Assembly (NCBI GenBank): GCA_902529115.1
Contig: CABZVB010000009.1
Span: 1 to 64,000, forward strand
DNA: 64,000 nt
Direction of reading: 5' to 3'
Origin: an uncultured Balneola sp.
GTDB lineage: Bacteria > Bacteroidota > Rhodothermia > Balneolales > Balneolaceae
Part shown: positions 31,133 to 40,793 of the stretch, piece after piece
How positions within the stretch are numbered: position 1 is the stretch's first letter
Layout of the letters: the number at the start of each line of letters is the position of its first letter
Program-made: the position numbers and the translations under genes
The notes under the pieces: model-generated
The model's database searches: none
Told to the model about the DNA's origin: nothing
What the model saw: the letters and a program-made list of their open reading frames with translations, nothing else

Positions 31133-32128
31133 ATGGAACAAACTAGAGCTACAATTAAATCAGTTGGACATTATTTACCTGATGATCGTTTAACCAATCA
31201 TGATTTAGAGAAACTTGTAGATACGAATGATGAGTGGATTCGAACTAGAACAGGTATTATTGAGCGTAGAATATTAAAAGACCCTGAAAAAGCGACTTCG
31301 TATATGGCGGCAAATGCAGCTAATGAGGCCTTAAAATTTGCAGGTCTTATACCAGATCAAATAGATGTAATTATTGTGGCTACGGTAACACCAGATTATA
31401 TTTTTCCGTCTACTGCTTGTTTAGTTCAAGAAGCAATTGGAGCCACTAATGCCTTGGCTTTTGATCTTTCAGCGGCATGTTCTGGTTTTATCTATGCTTT
31501 AACTACTGGAGCTTCATTTATTGAAAGTGGGCGTTATAAAAATGTTTTGGTCATCGGGGCTGATAAAATGTCATCCATTATAGATTATACAGATCGTACC
31601 ACTTGCATACTTTTTGGGGATGGTGCAGGTGCTGTTCTATTACAACCTTCGATCGACGGAAATGGCATTATTGATTCTATACATTACAGCGAAGGCGATA
31701 CTAATTGTCATTTAGTTCAAAAGGGGGGTGGTAGTCGACATCCTGCATCTCTAGAAACAGTTGCTAAACATATGCACTTTATAAAGCAAGATGGTAAAGC
31801 GGTGTTCAAAAAAGCCACTGTAGGAATGGCGGATGTATCAGTAGAAATAATGGAACGTAATAATCTACAAGCCAAAGATATTTCCTGGCTTGTTCCGCAT
31901 CAGGCAAATTTACGAATTATTGATGCAACCGCACGCAGAATGGGTTTAGGAATGGACAAAGTTATGATTAACATAGAACGTTATGGCAACACAACTGGAG
32001 CTACAATTCCTCTTTGCTTGTATGATTGGAATGATCAAATGAAGAATGGTGAATCGATCATTTTAACCGCTTTTGGTGGAGGATTTACTTGGGGTGCAGT
32101 ATACTTAACTTGGGGAGGAGAAAATTGA
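31133..32128 (+). CDS. fabH: beta-ketoacyl-ACP synthase III
   Basis: This 331-residue initiating condensing enzyme has the catalytic Cys in DLSAACSGFIYAL, the His in WLVPHQANLRI and the Asn in ERYGNTTGATIP, and begins with the typical SVGHYLPDDRLTN. It condenses an acyl-CoA starter with malonyl-ACP. Its stop codon overlaps the TTG start of fabD (TTGA), so the two are translationally coupled. Confidence 0.96.
   Translation: MEQTRATIKSVGHYLPDDRLTNHDLEKLVDTNDEWIRTRTGIIERRILKDPEKATSYMAANAANEALKFAGLIPDQIDVIIVATVTPDYIFPSTACLVQEAIGATNALAFDLSAACSGFIYALTTGASFIESGRYKNVLVIGADKMSSIIDYTDRTTCILFGDGAGAVLLQPSIDGNGIIDSIHYSEGDTNCHLVQKGGGSRHPASLETVAKHMHFIKQDGKAVFKKATVGMADVSVEIMERNNLQAKDISWLVPHQANLRIIDATARRMGLGMDKVMINIERYGNTTGATIPLCLYDWNDQMKNGESIILTAFGGGFTWGAVYLTWGGEN
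32112..32120 (+). promoter_or_regulatory. strong Shine-Dalgarno before fabD
   Basis: GGGGAGGAG ends a few bases before the fabD TTG at 32125. It is the most obvious Shine-Dalgarno I noticed here, in a genome where most starts have none. It fixes the fabD start at the TTG rather than at an upstream TTG (32089). Confidence 0.6.
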
Positions 32129-33009
32129 AAGCAGTTGTTTTCCCTGGGCAAGGCTCTCAGTATGTGGGAATGGCATCCGAACGGTATCATGCCGAACCAG
32201 CAGTAAAAAAAATTATTGATCAAGCTGATGAAATACTAGGTTTTTCATTATCAAATATCATGTTTGAAGGGCCTGAAGAAAGTTTAAAGCAAACTGAATA
32301 TACACAGCCAGCACTTTACGTGCACTCTATGGCTCTATATCAAAGTATTGAGATAATACCAGACTGCGTAGCAGGACATTCTCTAGGTGAATTTTCTGCA
32401 TTAACTGCAGCAGGAGTTTTTTCATTTGAAGAGGGCTTAAAATTAGTTCGACTTCGTGGTCAATTAATGCAAGATGCAGGAAAGCAAATTAGCGGTGCAA
32501 TGGGGGCTGTAATTGGACTTGAGGACGATACAGTACACCGGATTTGCAAAAAAATTTCAGATGAATCAAATGAAACAGTATTGCCAGCGAATTTCAATTC
32601 AAAAGGACAAATTGTTATTTCTGGGCATTTAAATGCAGTAATTTTGGCGTTGAATTCATTTAAGAAGATTGGTGCAAAGATGGCATTACCTTTAGCCGTA
32701 AGTGGTGCTTTTCATTCACCGTTGATGCAATCAGCATATGATGAATTCAAACCTAGACTTGAAAAAGTTACATTTTCTGATGCGAATGTACCTGTTTATT
32801 CAAATGTAAATGGTAAACCATCTAAGTCAGCAAAAAAGTTAAAAAACAATATTTTACAACAAATATTAAAGCCGGTTTTATGGACTCAGACCATAGAGCA
32901 TATGATTTCTGATGGCGTCAAAGAAGTAGTTGAGCTCGGACCTGGTAAGGTACTTCAGGGGTTAGTTAAACGAATTGACCGTTCCTTACAATTAAGTGGA
33001 ATACAATAA
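32125..33009 (+). CDS. fabD: malonyl-CoA:ACP transacylase
   Basis: This 294-residue enzyme loads malonyl units onto ACP. It has FPGQGSQYVGM at the N-terminus, the nucleophile GHSLGEFSAL, the Arg in RLRGQLMQDA and the His in SGAFHSPLM. I chose TTG 32125 because the protein then begins MKAVVFPGQGSQ, the family norm, and because of the GGGGAGGAG ribosome-binding site just ahead. Its start overlaps the fabH stop by 4 bp. The stop is 1 bp before fabG ATG. Confidence 0.95.
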   Translation: MKAVVFPGQGSQYVGMASERYHAEPAVKKIIDQADEILGFSLSNIMFEGPEESLKQTEYTQPALYVHSMALYQSIEIIPDCVAGHSLGEFSALTAAGVFSFEEGLKLVRLRGQLMQDAGKQISGAMGAVIGLEDDTVHRICKKISDESNETVLPANFNSKGQIVISGHLNAVILALNSFKKIGAKMALPLAVSGAFHSPLMQSAYDEFKPRLEKVTFSDANVPVYSNVNGKPSKSAKKLKNNILQQILKPVLWTQTIEHMISDGVKEVVELGPGKVLQGLVKRIDRSLQLSGIQ

Positions 33010-33010
33010 T

Positions 33011-33769
33011 ATGTCAGAATATAATTTAGATTTAACTGGAAAAATTGCTCTTATTACAGGGGGTAGCCGAGGTATCGGTAAAGCTATAGCGTTAGCCTTT
33101 TCTTCAAAGGGAGCTAATGTTGCTATTACATATGCTAACTCATCTAGCTCAGCTGAGCAAGTAATAGAAGAAATAAATAAACAGGGTTCTGATGCAATGT
33201 GCTTACAGGCTAATTCATCAGATTTCAACAGAGCTAATGAAGTAATTGATGAAGTTGTACAAAAATGGGGTAAAATAGATATACTTGTAAATAATGCTGG
33301 TATTACGAGGGATGGACTTATTCTCAGAATGTCCGAAGACCAGTGGGATCAAGTTATTGAAACAAACCTAAAAGGTATATTTAATTACTCAAAAGCAGTT
33401 GCAAGACCTATGATGAAAAATCGTGGAGGTTCTATCATAAATATGGGCTCTATTGTAGGATTGACTGGGAATGCAGGCCAAAGTAATTATGCCGCTTCTA
33501 AGGCTGGCTTGGTTGGGTTCACAAAATCATATGCCAAGGAATTAGCTTCTAGAAATATTCGAGCTAATGTAGTTGCACCTGGTTATATACTCACAGATAT
33601 GACGAACATACTTGATGAAAAGGTATTGGAGGGTATTAAAGAGGTAACACCATTGGGTCGAGCTGGCAATGTTGAGGAAATAGCGGCGGTGTGTTTGTTC
33701 CTTGCTTCCGATCTAAGTAGCTATATAACAGGTGAAGTTATACGCGTTGATGGTGGTATGGCCATTTAG
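33011..33769 (+). CDS. fabG: 3-oxoacyl-ACP reductase FabG
   Basis: This 252-residue short-chain dehydrogenase reduces beta-ketoacyl-ACP with NADPH. It has the cofactor motif TGGSRGIGKAIA, NNAGITRDGL, the catalytic Ser (MGSIVGL), the YxxxK pair (YAASKAGL) and the C-terminal ITGEVIRVDGGM. ATG 33011 is preferred over a GTG at 32996 that lies inside fabD. A 91-bp gap with an AT-rich leader then precedes acpP. Confidence 0.96.
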   Translation: MSEYNLDLTGKIALITGGSRGIGKAIALAFSSKGANVAITYANSSSSAEQVIEEINKQGSDAMCLQANSSDFNRANEVIDEVVQKWGKIDILVNNAGITRDGLILRMSEDQWDQVIETNLKGIFNYSKAVARPMMKNRGGSIINMGSIVGLTGNAGQSNYAASKAGLVGFTKSYAKELASRNIRANVVAPGYILTDMTNILDEKVLEGIKEVTPLGRAGNVEEIAAVCLFLASDLSSYITGEVIRVDGGMAI

Positions 33770-33860
33770 ATGGCTATCTTAAAAGCTATTTGTGTGCAAG
33801 ATATTATTAAGTTTCTTAAATTAATCAATTACTAATTACCACTAAAATAAAGGACTCATT

Positions 33861-34100
33861 ATGTCACAAGATGTAGAATCAAAAGTAAAAGAAATCATTA
33901 TCGATAAATTAGGTGTAGATGAATCAGAAGTTGTTGCCGATGCAAATTTCACCAATGATTTAGGTGCAGATTCTTTAGACACGGTAGAATTAATTATGGA
34001 ATTTGAAAAAGATTTCGATCTTAGTATTCCCGATGAAGATGCTGAAAGTATCGCTACAGTCGGTGATGCAGTTAAATATATTCAAGAAAAACTCGCATAA
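33861..34100 (+). CDS. acpP: acyl carrier protein
   Basis: This 79-residue acidic four-helix protein carries the growing acyl chain. The phosphopantetheine serine is Ser38 in [13 protein letters not shown]. It is the usual size for bacterial ACP. It lies between fabG and fabF, with an AT-rich leader that may contain its own promoter, since ACP is needed in large amounts. Confidence 0.97.
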   Translation: MSQDVESKVKEIIIDKLGVDESEVVADANFTNDLGADSLDTVELIMEFEKDFDLSIPDEDAESIATVGDAVKYIQEKLA

Positions 34101-34114
34101 TATAATTGGATTAT

Positions 34115-35359
34115 ATGAGTTCACGACGAGTTGTAATTACAGGTATAGGCGCTCTTACTCCAGTTGGAAAGAGCGCTCCTGACTTTTGGAATGGTTTACT
34201 CTCGGGTAAAAGTGGAGCAAAAAATGTTGATAGATTCGACACAACTGGTTTTGCAACGACTTTTGCTACTCAGATTGATAGCTATGATCCATTACAGCAT
34301 TTTGAAAAAAAAGAAGCTCGAAAGTTAGACTATGCCACTCAATATGCGTTAATTGCAACTGATGAAGCTATTATTGATTCTAAATTAAATTTAGATAAAA
34401 TAGATAGAGATCGTGTAGGAGTTCATGTTGGTACAGGAATAGGAGGTATGAAAACTTTTTTCGATCAATCCATTTCATTTTATGAGAGAGGACCGAAAGG
34501 AGTTTCACCTTTCTACATCCCTATGTCTATACCTGATATAATCTCAGGCCAAATCTCCATTAAATATGGGTTTAGGGGGCCTAATTTTTGTGCAGTTTCA
34601 GCCTGCGCTACGGGATCTCATAATATTGGTATTGCCTACGATATGATACGTTATGGACAATCAGATTATTCGATAACTGGAGGTACAGAATCACCTGTAA
34701 CAAAAATCGGAATATCCGGTTTCAATGCCATGAAAGCGATGAGTACTAGAAACGATGATCCACAGTCTGCTTCAAGACCTTTTGATATAGATAGAGATGG
34801 ATTTGTTCTTGGAGAAGGCTCTGGGATTATGGTACTTGAATCATTGGATTCTGCAAAAGACAGAGGTGCTAGAATATATGGTGAAGTCGCAGGCTACGGT
34901 TACTCTGCGGATGCTTATCATATTACCGCTCCTGACCCAGAAGGAAATGGGGTTATATTAGCCATGAAAAACGCTTTAAAATCTGCTGGGATAACAACAG
35001 TAGATGTTGACCATATTAACATGCACGGTACTTCTACACCGCTTGGTGATATAGCTGAAACTAACTCCATCAAAAAAGTCTTTGGAAATCATGCGTACCA
35101 AATGAATCTAAATTCAACGAAATCGATGACAGGGCATACCTTAGGTGCTGCAGGTGCTATTGAGTCTCTTGCGGTAATTTTAGCCCTATATCATGGTATT
35201 GTACCGCCGACAATTAATTTAGACAATCAAGACCCACAGTGTGATCTGAATTATACTGCAAATACCCCGGTTGCTCGCGAACTGAACTTCGCATTGAACA
35301 ATGCATTCGGTTTTGGTGGTCATAATTCGACCCTAGTTTTTAAGCGTTACGAAGGATAA
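34115..35359 (+). CDS. fabF: beta-ketoacyl-ACP synthase II
   Basis: This 414-residue elongating condensing enzyme has the catalytic Cys in SACATGSHNIG, His in NMHGTSTPLGD, the Lys/His region KSMTGHTLGAAGAIES, and the Gly-rich FGFGGHNSTLVF end. ATG 34115 starts MSSRRVVITGIGALTPVG; a TTG three codons earlier is less likely. Its stop is 3 bp before the rnc ATG. Confidence 0.96.
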   Translation: MSSRRVVITGIGALTPVGKSAPDFWNGLLSGKSGAKNVDRFDTTGFATTFATQIDSYDPLQHFEKKEARKLDYATQYALIATDEAIIDSKLNLDKIDRDRVGVHVGTGIGGMKTFFDQSISFYERGPKGVSPFYIPMSIPDIISGQISIKYGFRGPNFCAVSACATGSHNIGIAYDMIRYGQSDYSITGGTESPVTKIGISGFNAMKAMSTRNDDPQSASRPFDIDRDGFVLGEGSGIMVLESLDSAKDRGARIYGEVAGYGYSADAYHITAPDPEGNGVILAMKNALKSAGITTVDVDHINMHGTSTPLGDIAETNSIKKVFGNHAYQMNLNSTKSMTGHTLGAAGAIESLAVILALYHGIVPPTINLDNQDPQCDLNYTANTPVARELNFALNNAFGFGGHNSTLVFKRYEG

Positions 35360-35362
35360 TTG

Positions 35363-36139
35363 ATGAGTTGGATGACTCGTTTTTTATACTGTATTGCTTC
35401 AAAGAAACGCTTTGATATCAGATTTTTTAAAAAAAAAGAAATTGATTCAGAAGACAAAAGATTTGAAGACTTAAATAATATCTTGGGATTTACTCCTACC
35501 GATACTTCCCTTTACCTAAAAGCATTACGACATCGTTCAACTACAGTACTTCAAAAATACGAACACTATGATTCTTATGAGCGACTAGAATTTCTTGGTG
35601 ATGCCGTACTTGATCTAATTTCTGCTGAACTTCTATTTCAAAAATATCCCGAAGAAGATGAAGGGTTTTTGACAAAAACCAGAGCTAAAATGGTAAGAGG
35701 TGAAACACTCTCTGATTTGTCGAAAAATCTAGGGATAGAATCCTTGTTAGAATTTACCGATACAAAAGGTGGGGTAGCTAAATCAAAAAGTATATTAGCT
35801 GATATTTTTGAATCAATGATAGCCGCTATTTATATAACTGAAGGCTACAAAGTCACTTTTAACTTTGTCAGTAAAGTTTACGAAGAACATCTTAATTTTG
35901 ATGAGTTAACCCAAATCAATGATAATTTTAAAAGTACATTATTAGAATATGCCCAAGCCAACAAAATGAGCTTGCCTGAATATCGAGTGATTGACGAAAA
36001 GGGGCCAGGTCATAATAGAACCTTTAAGGTTGAAGTTTCCATAGGTACAGAAATTTTTGGTAAAGGTACCGGAAAGAGTAAGAAAAAAGCCGAGCAAGAA
36101 GCAGCAAAAAATGCACTTCAGATTTTAGATGTACAATAA
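35363..36139 (+). CDS. rnc: ribonuclease III
   Basis: This protein of about 258 residues cuts double-stranded RNA during rRNA and mRNA processing. It has a basic N-terminal extension (about residues 1-45), the catalytic RNase III signature ERLEFLGDAVLDL, the second acidic site ADIFESMIAAIY, and a C-terminal double-stranded RNA-binding domain (about 185-255, ending KSKKKAEQEAAKNAL). The fabF-rnc order is a conserved bacterial arrangement. A TTG one codon earlier (35360) abuts the fabF stop. Confidence 0.95.
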   Translation: MSWMTRFLYCIASKKRFDIRFFKKKEIDSEDKRFEDLNNILGFTPTDTSLYLKALRHRSTTVLQKYEHYDSYERLEFLGDAVLDLISAELLFQKYPEEDEGFLTKTRAKMVRGETLSDLSKNLGIESLLEFTDTKGGVAKSKSILADIFESMIAAIYITEGYKVTFNFVSKVYEEHLNFDELTQINDNFKSTLLEYAQANKMSLPEYRVIDEKGPGHNRTFKVEVSIGTEIFGKGTGKSKKKAEQEAAKNALQILDVQ

Positions 36140-36243
36140 ACATTTAGTTATATTTCATCATAAGATGATAGTTCTGGGATTGAAGTATAGATTTTCATTT
36201 GCCATACTTTATCACATATCCAATAATCAATAGACAGACAAAA

Positions 36244-37626
36244 ATGTTAGTCCAACTATTAAAACCGGAGTTCGATGAACTTATCCAAAAAAAGGACTGG
36301 ATAGGTTTAAAAGAGGTTTTAGCTGACGTACCTCCTGTCGATATAGCAGAGCTTATAGTGGAATTGGATGGGGATTTAGCTGTAGTCGTATTTAGGTTAT
36401 TAAAAAAGCCTATTGCTGCTGATGTATTTGCCGAACTTCCATCTAATAAAGGAGTTACCCTACTAGAGTTATTTACTAAGCAACAGCTATCAGAAGTAAT
36501 GAGTAACCTAGAACCGGATGAACAGGTTGCACTGATGGAGGAACTACCAGGGGATCTAACCCAAAAGGTAATGAATTCTATGAAGCCATCAGATCAGCTT
36601 CAAGTGAAGAAACTATTAGGCTATCCTGAAGACTCAGTTGGTCGTTTGATGACTCCACGTTATGTTCGTGTTAAATCTGATTGGACGGTTAAGCGCAGTA
36701 TGGAGCATATACGAAAATATGCAGCTATGGCAGAGACATTGAATGTAATTTATGTGGTTAATGATCGAGAGCAATTAATAGATGACTTACGAATTACCGA
36801 ATTAATTATTGCAGCTGAAAACCAGACTATATCAAAACTTATGGATGAGTCTTACACTGCTTTACGTGTTTTTGAAGATCAAGAAGAAGCAGTTAAGATG
36901 CTTTCTAAATATGATAGGGTTGCGTTGCCTGTAGTAGACTCTGATAATGTACTTGTTGGTATTGTTACAGTGGATGATGTTATAGATGTAGCAGAAGAGG
37001 AAATTACTGAAGATATGCAGAAAATGGCAGCTATGGATGCACTGGATGACTATTATTCTCAAACGTCCATTGCACAAATGATAAAAAAACGCTTAGGGTG
37101 GCTTATTGTTTTATTTGTAGGTCAAATTTTAACTGCTTTAACAATGGGGCAGTATGAAGAGTTACTCTCAAAAATTGTGTTTTTGTCTTTTTTTGTTCCT
37201 TTAATTATATCAAGTGGTGGTAATTCAGGTACCCAAGCTGCCACACTTATAATCCGGGCGTTAGCAACGGATGATATAAGAGCTGACGATTGGAAAAAAG
37301 TATTTTTTAGGGAATTAAGCTCTGGATTAATATTAGGGTTTTTAATTGGTATTTTAGGTTTTTTTACCCTACTGGGTTGGGATCTTGCAGCAAGTGGGAA
37401 CGTTGATCAACAGTCCTATCTGACCGCATCAGTCATTGGGTTAAGTTTAATGTCTATTGTTTTATTTGGTAATTTTATTGGAGCTATGTTGCCTTTCATA
37501 TTATCACGTTTAGGTTTTGACCCAGCAGTTTCATCTACACCATTTGTCGCTACGGTAGTCGATGTTAGTGGAATTATCATTTATTTTTCAATAGCTATTT
37601 TATTTTTGAAAGAGATAATAATGTAA
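36244..37626 (+). CDS. mgtE: magnesium transporter MgtE
   Basis: This 460-residue protein has the MgtE layout: a cytoplasmic superhelical N-domain (about residues 1-125), two CBS domains (about 130-250) that sense Mg2+, and a five-helix pore (about 285-455) with the conserved SGGNSGTQAATLIIRAL motif and a late Asp in GFDPAVSSTPF. It is an inner-membrane Mg2+ channel gated by internal Mg2+. ATG 36244 is chosen; a TTG at 36199 would add 15 residues outside the domain. No Mg2+ riboswitch-like leader was evident in the 104-bp upstream gap. Confidence 0.93.
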   Translation: MLVQLLKPEFDELIQKKDWIGLKEVLADVPPVDIAELIVELDGDLAVVVFRLLKKPIAADVFAELPSNKGVTLLELFTKQQLSEVMSNLEPDEQVALMEELPGDLTQKVMNSMKPSDQLQVKKLLGYPEDSVGRLMTPRYVRVKSDWTVKRSMEHIRKYAAMAETLNVIYVVNDREQLIDDLRITELIIAAENQTISKLMDESYTALRVFEDQEEAVKMLSKYDRVALPVVDSDNVLVGIVTVDDVIDVAEEEITEDMQKMAAMDALDDYYSQTSIAQMIKKRLGWLIVLFVGQILTALTMGQYEELLSKIVFLSFFVPLIISSGGNSGTQAATLIIRALATDDIRADDWKKVFFRELSSGLILGFLIGILGFFTLLGWDLAASGNVDQQSYLTASVIGLSLMSIVLFGNFIGAMLPFILSRLGFDPAVSSTPFVATVVDVSGIIIYFSIAILFLKEIIM

Positions 37627-37658
37627 AAATCCCCCAAACAATGTTAAAATAACCTTAT

Positions 37659-38486
37659 ATGAAAGTTTATCATGATTTAGTTCAACGAGTTTTAGATCAC
37701 GGTGTACGAAAAAAAAACCGTACTGGTACGGATACTATTTCCAATTTTGCAGAGTGTTACAAGGTAAATCTCTCTGAAGGCTTTCCACTTTTAACGACCA
37801 AAAAAGTTTTTTTTAAATCCGTTATACTAGAATTATTGTGGTATTTACGTGGCGAAGACCATATCAGATGGCTTCGTGACAAAAATAATGTCCATATATG
37901 GGATGCATGGGCCGATGAAGCTGGGCATGTTGGCCCTATTTATCCAGTATTGTGGCGCCGATTTCCTTTCCTTATCGAGCATAAGAATGAAGATGGAACT
38001 ACTGAATGGAGGCAAGATGAATTTGATCAGATCAAAAATGTTATTCACATGTTAAAGACAGATCCAATGAGTCGTAGAATAGTTGTGAGCGCTTGGCATC
38101 CTGGTTTATTACCTAAGATGGCGTTACCTCCTTGCCATATCATGTACATATTTAATGTCTCTGAAGGTAAATTAAACTGTCATTTGACTCAACGTTCGGG
38201 TGATATTGCGCTTGGAATACCCTTTAATTTAGCCTGTTATTCTACTTTAACAATGGCAATTGCTCAGGAAGTTGGACTTGAACCTGGAGTTTTCGCCCAT
38301 ACAATAGTAGACGCACACATCTATGTAAATCATATAGATGGATTAAAGCAGCAATTATTACGTCAGCCAAAGACTCTCCCAGAACTAAAGATTGCCAATA
38401 AACCGGTTGATAAGCTAAGTTATGATGATTTTGAATTAATTGGATACGACCCAGATCCTTCAATTCGCTTTGAAGTAGCGGTGTAA
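37659..38486 (+). CDS. thyA: thymidylate synthase
   Basis: This 275-residue enzyme methylates dUMP using methylene-tetrahydrofolate. It has the phosphate-binding Arg region KKNRTGTDTIS, the catalytic Cys in ALPPCHIMYIF, QRSGDIALGIPFNLACYS and the C-terminal DPDPSIRFEVAV. The segment GPIYPVLWRRFP replaces the more usual GPVYGxQWR. It precedes folA by 11 bp, the common thyA-folA pairing, since ThyA produces the dihydrofolate that FolA recycles. Confidence 0.96.
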   Translation: MKVYHDLVQRVLDHGVRKKNRTGTDTISNFAECYKVNLSEGFPLLTTKKVFFKSVILELLWYLRGEDHIRWLRDKNNVHIWDAWADEAGHVGPIYPVLWRRFPFLIEHKNEDGTTEWRQDEFDQIKNVIHMLKTDPMSRRIVVSAWHPGLLPKMALPPCHIMYIFNVSEGKLNCHLTQRSGDIALGIPFNLACYSTLTMAIAQEVGLEPGVFAHTIVDAHIYVNHIDGLKQQLLRQPKTLPELKIANKPVDKLSYDDFELIGYDPDPSIRFEVAV

Positions 38487-38497
38487 TTGTACTATTT

Positions 38498-39004
38498 ATG
38501 AAGATCACTATTATAGCAGCACATGATCCTAATTTAGTAATTGGAAATAAGGGTTCTTTGCCGTGGCATTTTTCTGAAGACTTGAAGCATTTCAAAAAGA
38601 CAACCACAGGTTTCCCCATTCTAATGGGTAGAGGTGTTTTTGAAGAATTGGGTTCTAAACCATTGCCGAATAGGCAAAATATCGTACTTAGTACAACTAG
38701 AAATTACGATAATGTAGCTTGTTATTCCTCATTAGAACAAGCTATTGAAGCTATAAAGCTTGAAGAGCCCTCCAAACTTTTCATTATTGGTGGTGGGGTC
38801 GTCTACCGTCAAACCATGGAGCTAGCAGACGAAATGATGATCACATTGGTTCACAAAGATTATGAAGGAGATACTTATTTTCCAGAATATCGCTCCGATA
38901 TAGGTCGAATATGGGAGCAAACAAGCAGGGTTGATAATAATGAGGACTTTAGTTTTATACACTATACGCGTGTACAAAAAGTGATTACTACTCTCTTAAA
39001 GTAG
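38498..39004 (+). CDS. folA: dihydrofolate reductase
   Basis: This 168-residue enzyme reduces dihydrofolate with NADPH. It has IIAAHDPNLVIGNKGSLPWH, the acidic substrate residue in FSEDLKHFKKTT, the NADPH loop ILMGRGVFEELG, and IIGGGVVYRQTM. It forms a folate/dTMP unit with thyA. The stop is 4 bp from the stop of the convergent HD-hydrolase gene. Confidence 0.96.
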   Translation: MKITIIAAHDPNLVIGNKGSLPWHFSEDLKHFKKTTTGFPILMGRGVFEELGSKPLPNRQNIVLSTTRNYDNVACYSSLEQAIEAIKLEEPSKLFIIGGGVVYRQTMELADEMMITLVHKDYEGDTYFPEYRSDIGRIWEQTSRVDNNEDFSFIHYTRVQKVITTLLK

Positions 39005-39008
39005 TGAC

Positions 39009-40250
39009 TTAATACTTTGGATGTATGACAAAGTATTTCTTAACGGGCTCGGTCAAAGCGATAATGTTTTTTGTATCCGCCGCTTTTGAAAATTCGATTG
39101 CTAACTCATTGTCTAATATCCAGATACTATCATTTTTATATTTATAAGCCTCTGAGGTACTGTATTCGGTTCTAATATAGTATTTCAAACTCTCCTCATC
39201 GCTTGGTAGTCCATTTTTATCGAGATAAGCTCGAGTTAGTTCTTGTATCTTATGATGGGTACTTTTTCCTGGATTTCTTTTATAAAAGTTAGCTTGAAAC
39301 AAATTTCGGTTCAAAAAGCGATGGCTTAAATCCGATAAAATCGGGTCTTTTGAACTCTGCCAAGCTTTAATACTTTGATATACATCATAATCGTCCAATT
39401 GAGCATAAGCATCAATAACGGATGAGGAGATATTTTTTTTTGCGGATGGTTGTTCGCGCAGGAAGTAGTCTAATTGAGTACTCCCACTTGGTAGTAGTTC
39501 ACCCTTAGTAAATAAATAACTCACTCGTTTAAAAATAGATCTAATGAGTGAGTCGGCACTTAACACAGTTTTATGCAGATATACCTGCATAAACATTAAG
39601 CGTCGAGAAATAATATAGTTCTCAATGGCATATATGCCTTTGCGCTCAATAACAATATTGTTTTTATGGACTCGCAACGTTTTGAGTATGCGTTGAATAC
39701 CCACGGAGCCTTCTGAAACACCGGTAAAAAAACTATCTCTTTTTAAGTAGTCTAGTCGGTCTAAATCCAGCTGTGATGACACTAATTGATGTAAAAACTT
39801 CTTGGGATGATGATCAGTAAAAATTTCGATGGCTGTGCTTAGTGCGCCATCAAATTGTTTATTAAGCTCATGCATAATGGCTAAGCTCATCATCTCGTGA
39901 TTAAACTCACTAAGAAGTGAATGTTCAAGTGTATGGGATAGAGGGCCGTGTCCAACATCGTGTAAGAGTAAAGCAATAAGGGTGCCTTCGTATTCCTGGT
40001 TGCTGATGGTGGTATCTTTTTCGCGTAAATTATTCAACACACGTTGTCCCAATTCTAGGGCTCCTAAGGCATGGGAGAATCGAGAATGTTCTGCGGCTGG
40101 AAATACCAAATATCCCAGCCCTAGTTGACGAATTCGCCGAAGTCGTTGAACATAGGGATGGTCTATTAATTGAAGAATGATTCCCTTAGGTATAGAGATA
40201 AATCCGTGAACAGGGTCATTAAATATTTTATAGCGGGTACTTTTATCCAT
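39009..40250 (-). CDS. HD-domain phosphohydrolase (COG1078 type)
   Basis: This 413-residue cytoplasmic protein starts with FNDPVHGFISIPKGI and has the HD motifs AEHSRFSHALGALELG, LLLHDVGHGPLSHTLEHSL and LDLDRLDYLKRDSFFTGV. This pattern marks the SAMHD1/dGTPase-like COG1078 group, which hydrolyses nucleotides or nucleotide derivatives. Substrate is unknown. The thioesterase gene lies 5 bp upstream on the same strand. Confidence 0.85.
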   Translation of the reverse strand: MDKSTRYKIFNDPVHGFISIPKGIILQLIDHPYVQRLRRIRQLGLGYLVFPAAEHSRFSHALGALELGQRVLNNLREKDTTISNQEYEGTLIALLLHDVGHGPLSHTLEHSLLSEFNHEMMSLAIMHELNKQFDGALSTAIEIFTDHHPKKFLHQLVSSQLDLDRLDYLKRDSFFTGVSEGSVGIQRILKTLRVHKNNIVIERKGIYAIENYIISRRLMFMQVYLHKTVLSADSLIRSIFKRVSYLFTKGELLPSGSTQLDYFLREQPSAKKNISSSVIDAYAQLDDYDVYQSIKAWQSSKDPILSDLSHRFLNRNLFQANFYKRNPGKSTHHKIQELTRAYLDKNGLPSDEESLKYYIRTEYSTSEAYKYKNDSIWILDNELAIEFSKAADTKNIIALTEPVKKYFVIHPKY

Positions 40251-40255
40251 ATCAC

Positions 40256-40699
40256 TTAATTAGTAGAGGAAGATAATAAATAGTTTGAAAGCAACTTAGA
40301 TGATGACATATGAGCAGACGCCTGTGCTTGCAAATCAAACCAAGTTCCAATGGTTTCATCTGTCGAAAACAATTGATCAGTATTGGAACTGTACGCTATT
40401 TGCAAGACATAGACTCGAGATGCATCGACTCGATGTATACTGCTACAATTGATTGAAGCATCGGAATAAAGAATAGGAGTGAGATATTCATTTGTCGATT
40501 TTCGTAACACAATAAATCTCTTTCTTTCTAAATCTTCTAACAATTCGGGTATTTCCAGAAGAAATTGTAGTCTGACTTTTTCGAAATAGCTGTTAAATAG
40601 GGTATTATTGACATGAGATAAGGAGTCCAAATCGTTGAAGCGAACCGGTACATGAGTCCAAATTAGGAAATATTCAGGCGTGTTTTGTTTAGGTACCAT
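40256..40699 (-). CDS. hotdog-fold acyl-CoA thioesterase (4HBT/YbgC type)
   Basis: This 147-residue protein has the YbgC/4HBT motif VPVRFNDLDSLSHVNNTLFN with the catalytic Asp and the His-Val-Asn, then YFEKVRLQFLL. It is a small hotdog-fold thioesterase, probably hydrolysing an acyl-CoA in the cytoplasm. ATG 40699. The divergent gene at 40794 leaves a 94-bp promoter gap. Confidence 0.85.
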   Translation of the reverse strand: MVPKQNTPEYFLIWTHVPVRFNDLDSLSHVNNTLFNSYFEKVRLQFLLEIPELLEDLERKRFIVLRKSTNEYLTPILYSDASINCSSIHRVDASRVYVLQIAYSSNTDQLFSTDETIGTWFDLQAQASAHMSSSKLLSNYLLSSSTN

Positions 40700-40793
40700 A
40701 GATAATGAGGAATTATACTTACATAGAAGGAGCTGAAATACGTATATTAGAAAAATGTAAACAGCTAGTTAAGGTAACCCAATTTTATCACAA

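Noticed and set aside
33770-33860. Possible riboswitch or attenuator ahead of acpP
   Set aside because: The 91-bp leader is AT-rich with short direct repeats only; no stable stem or conserved RNA motif was visible.
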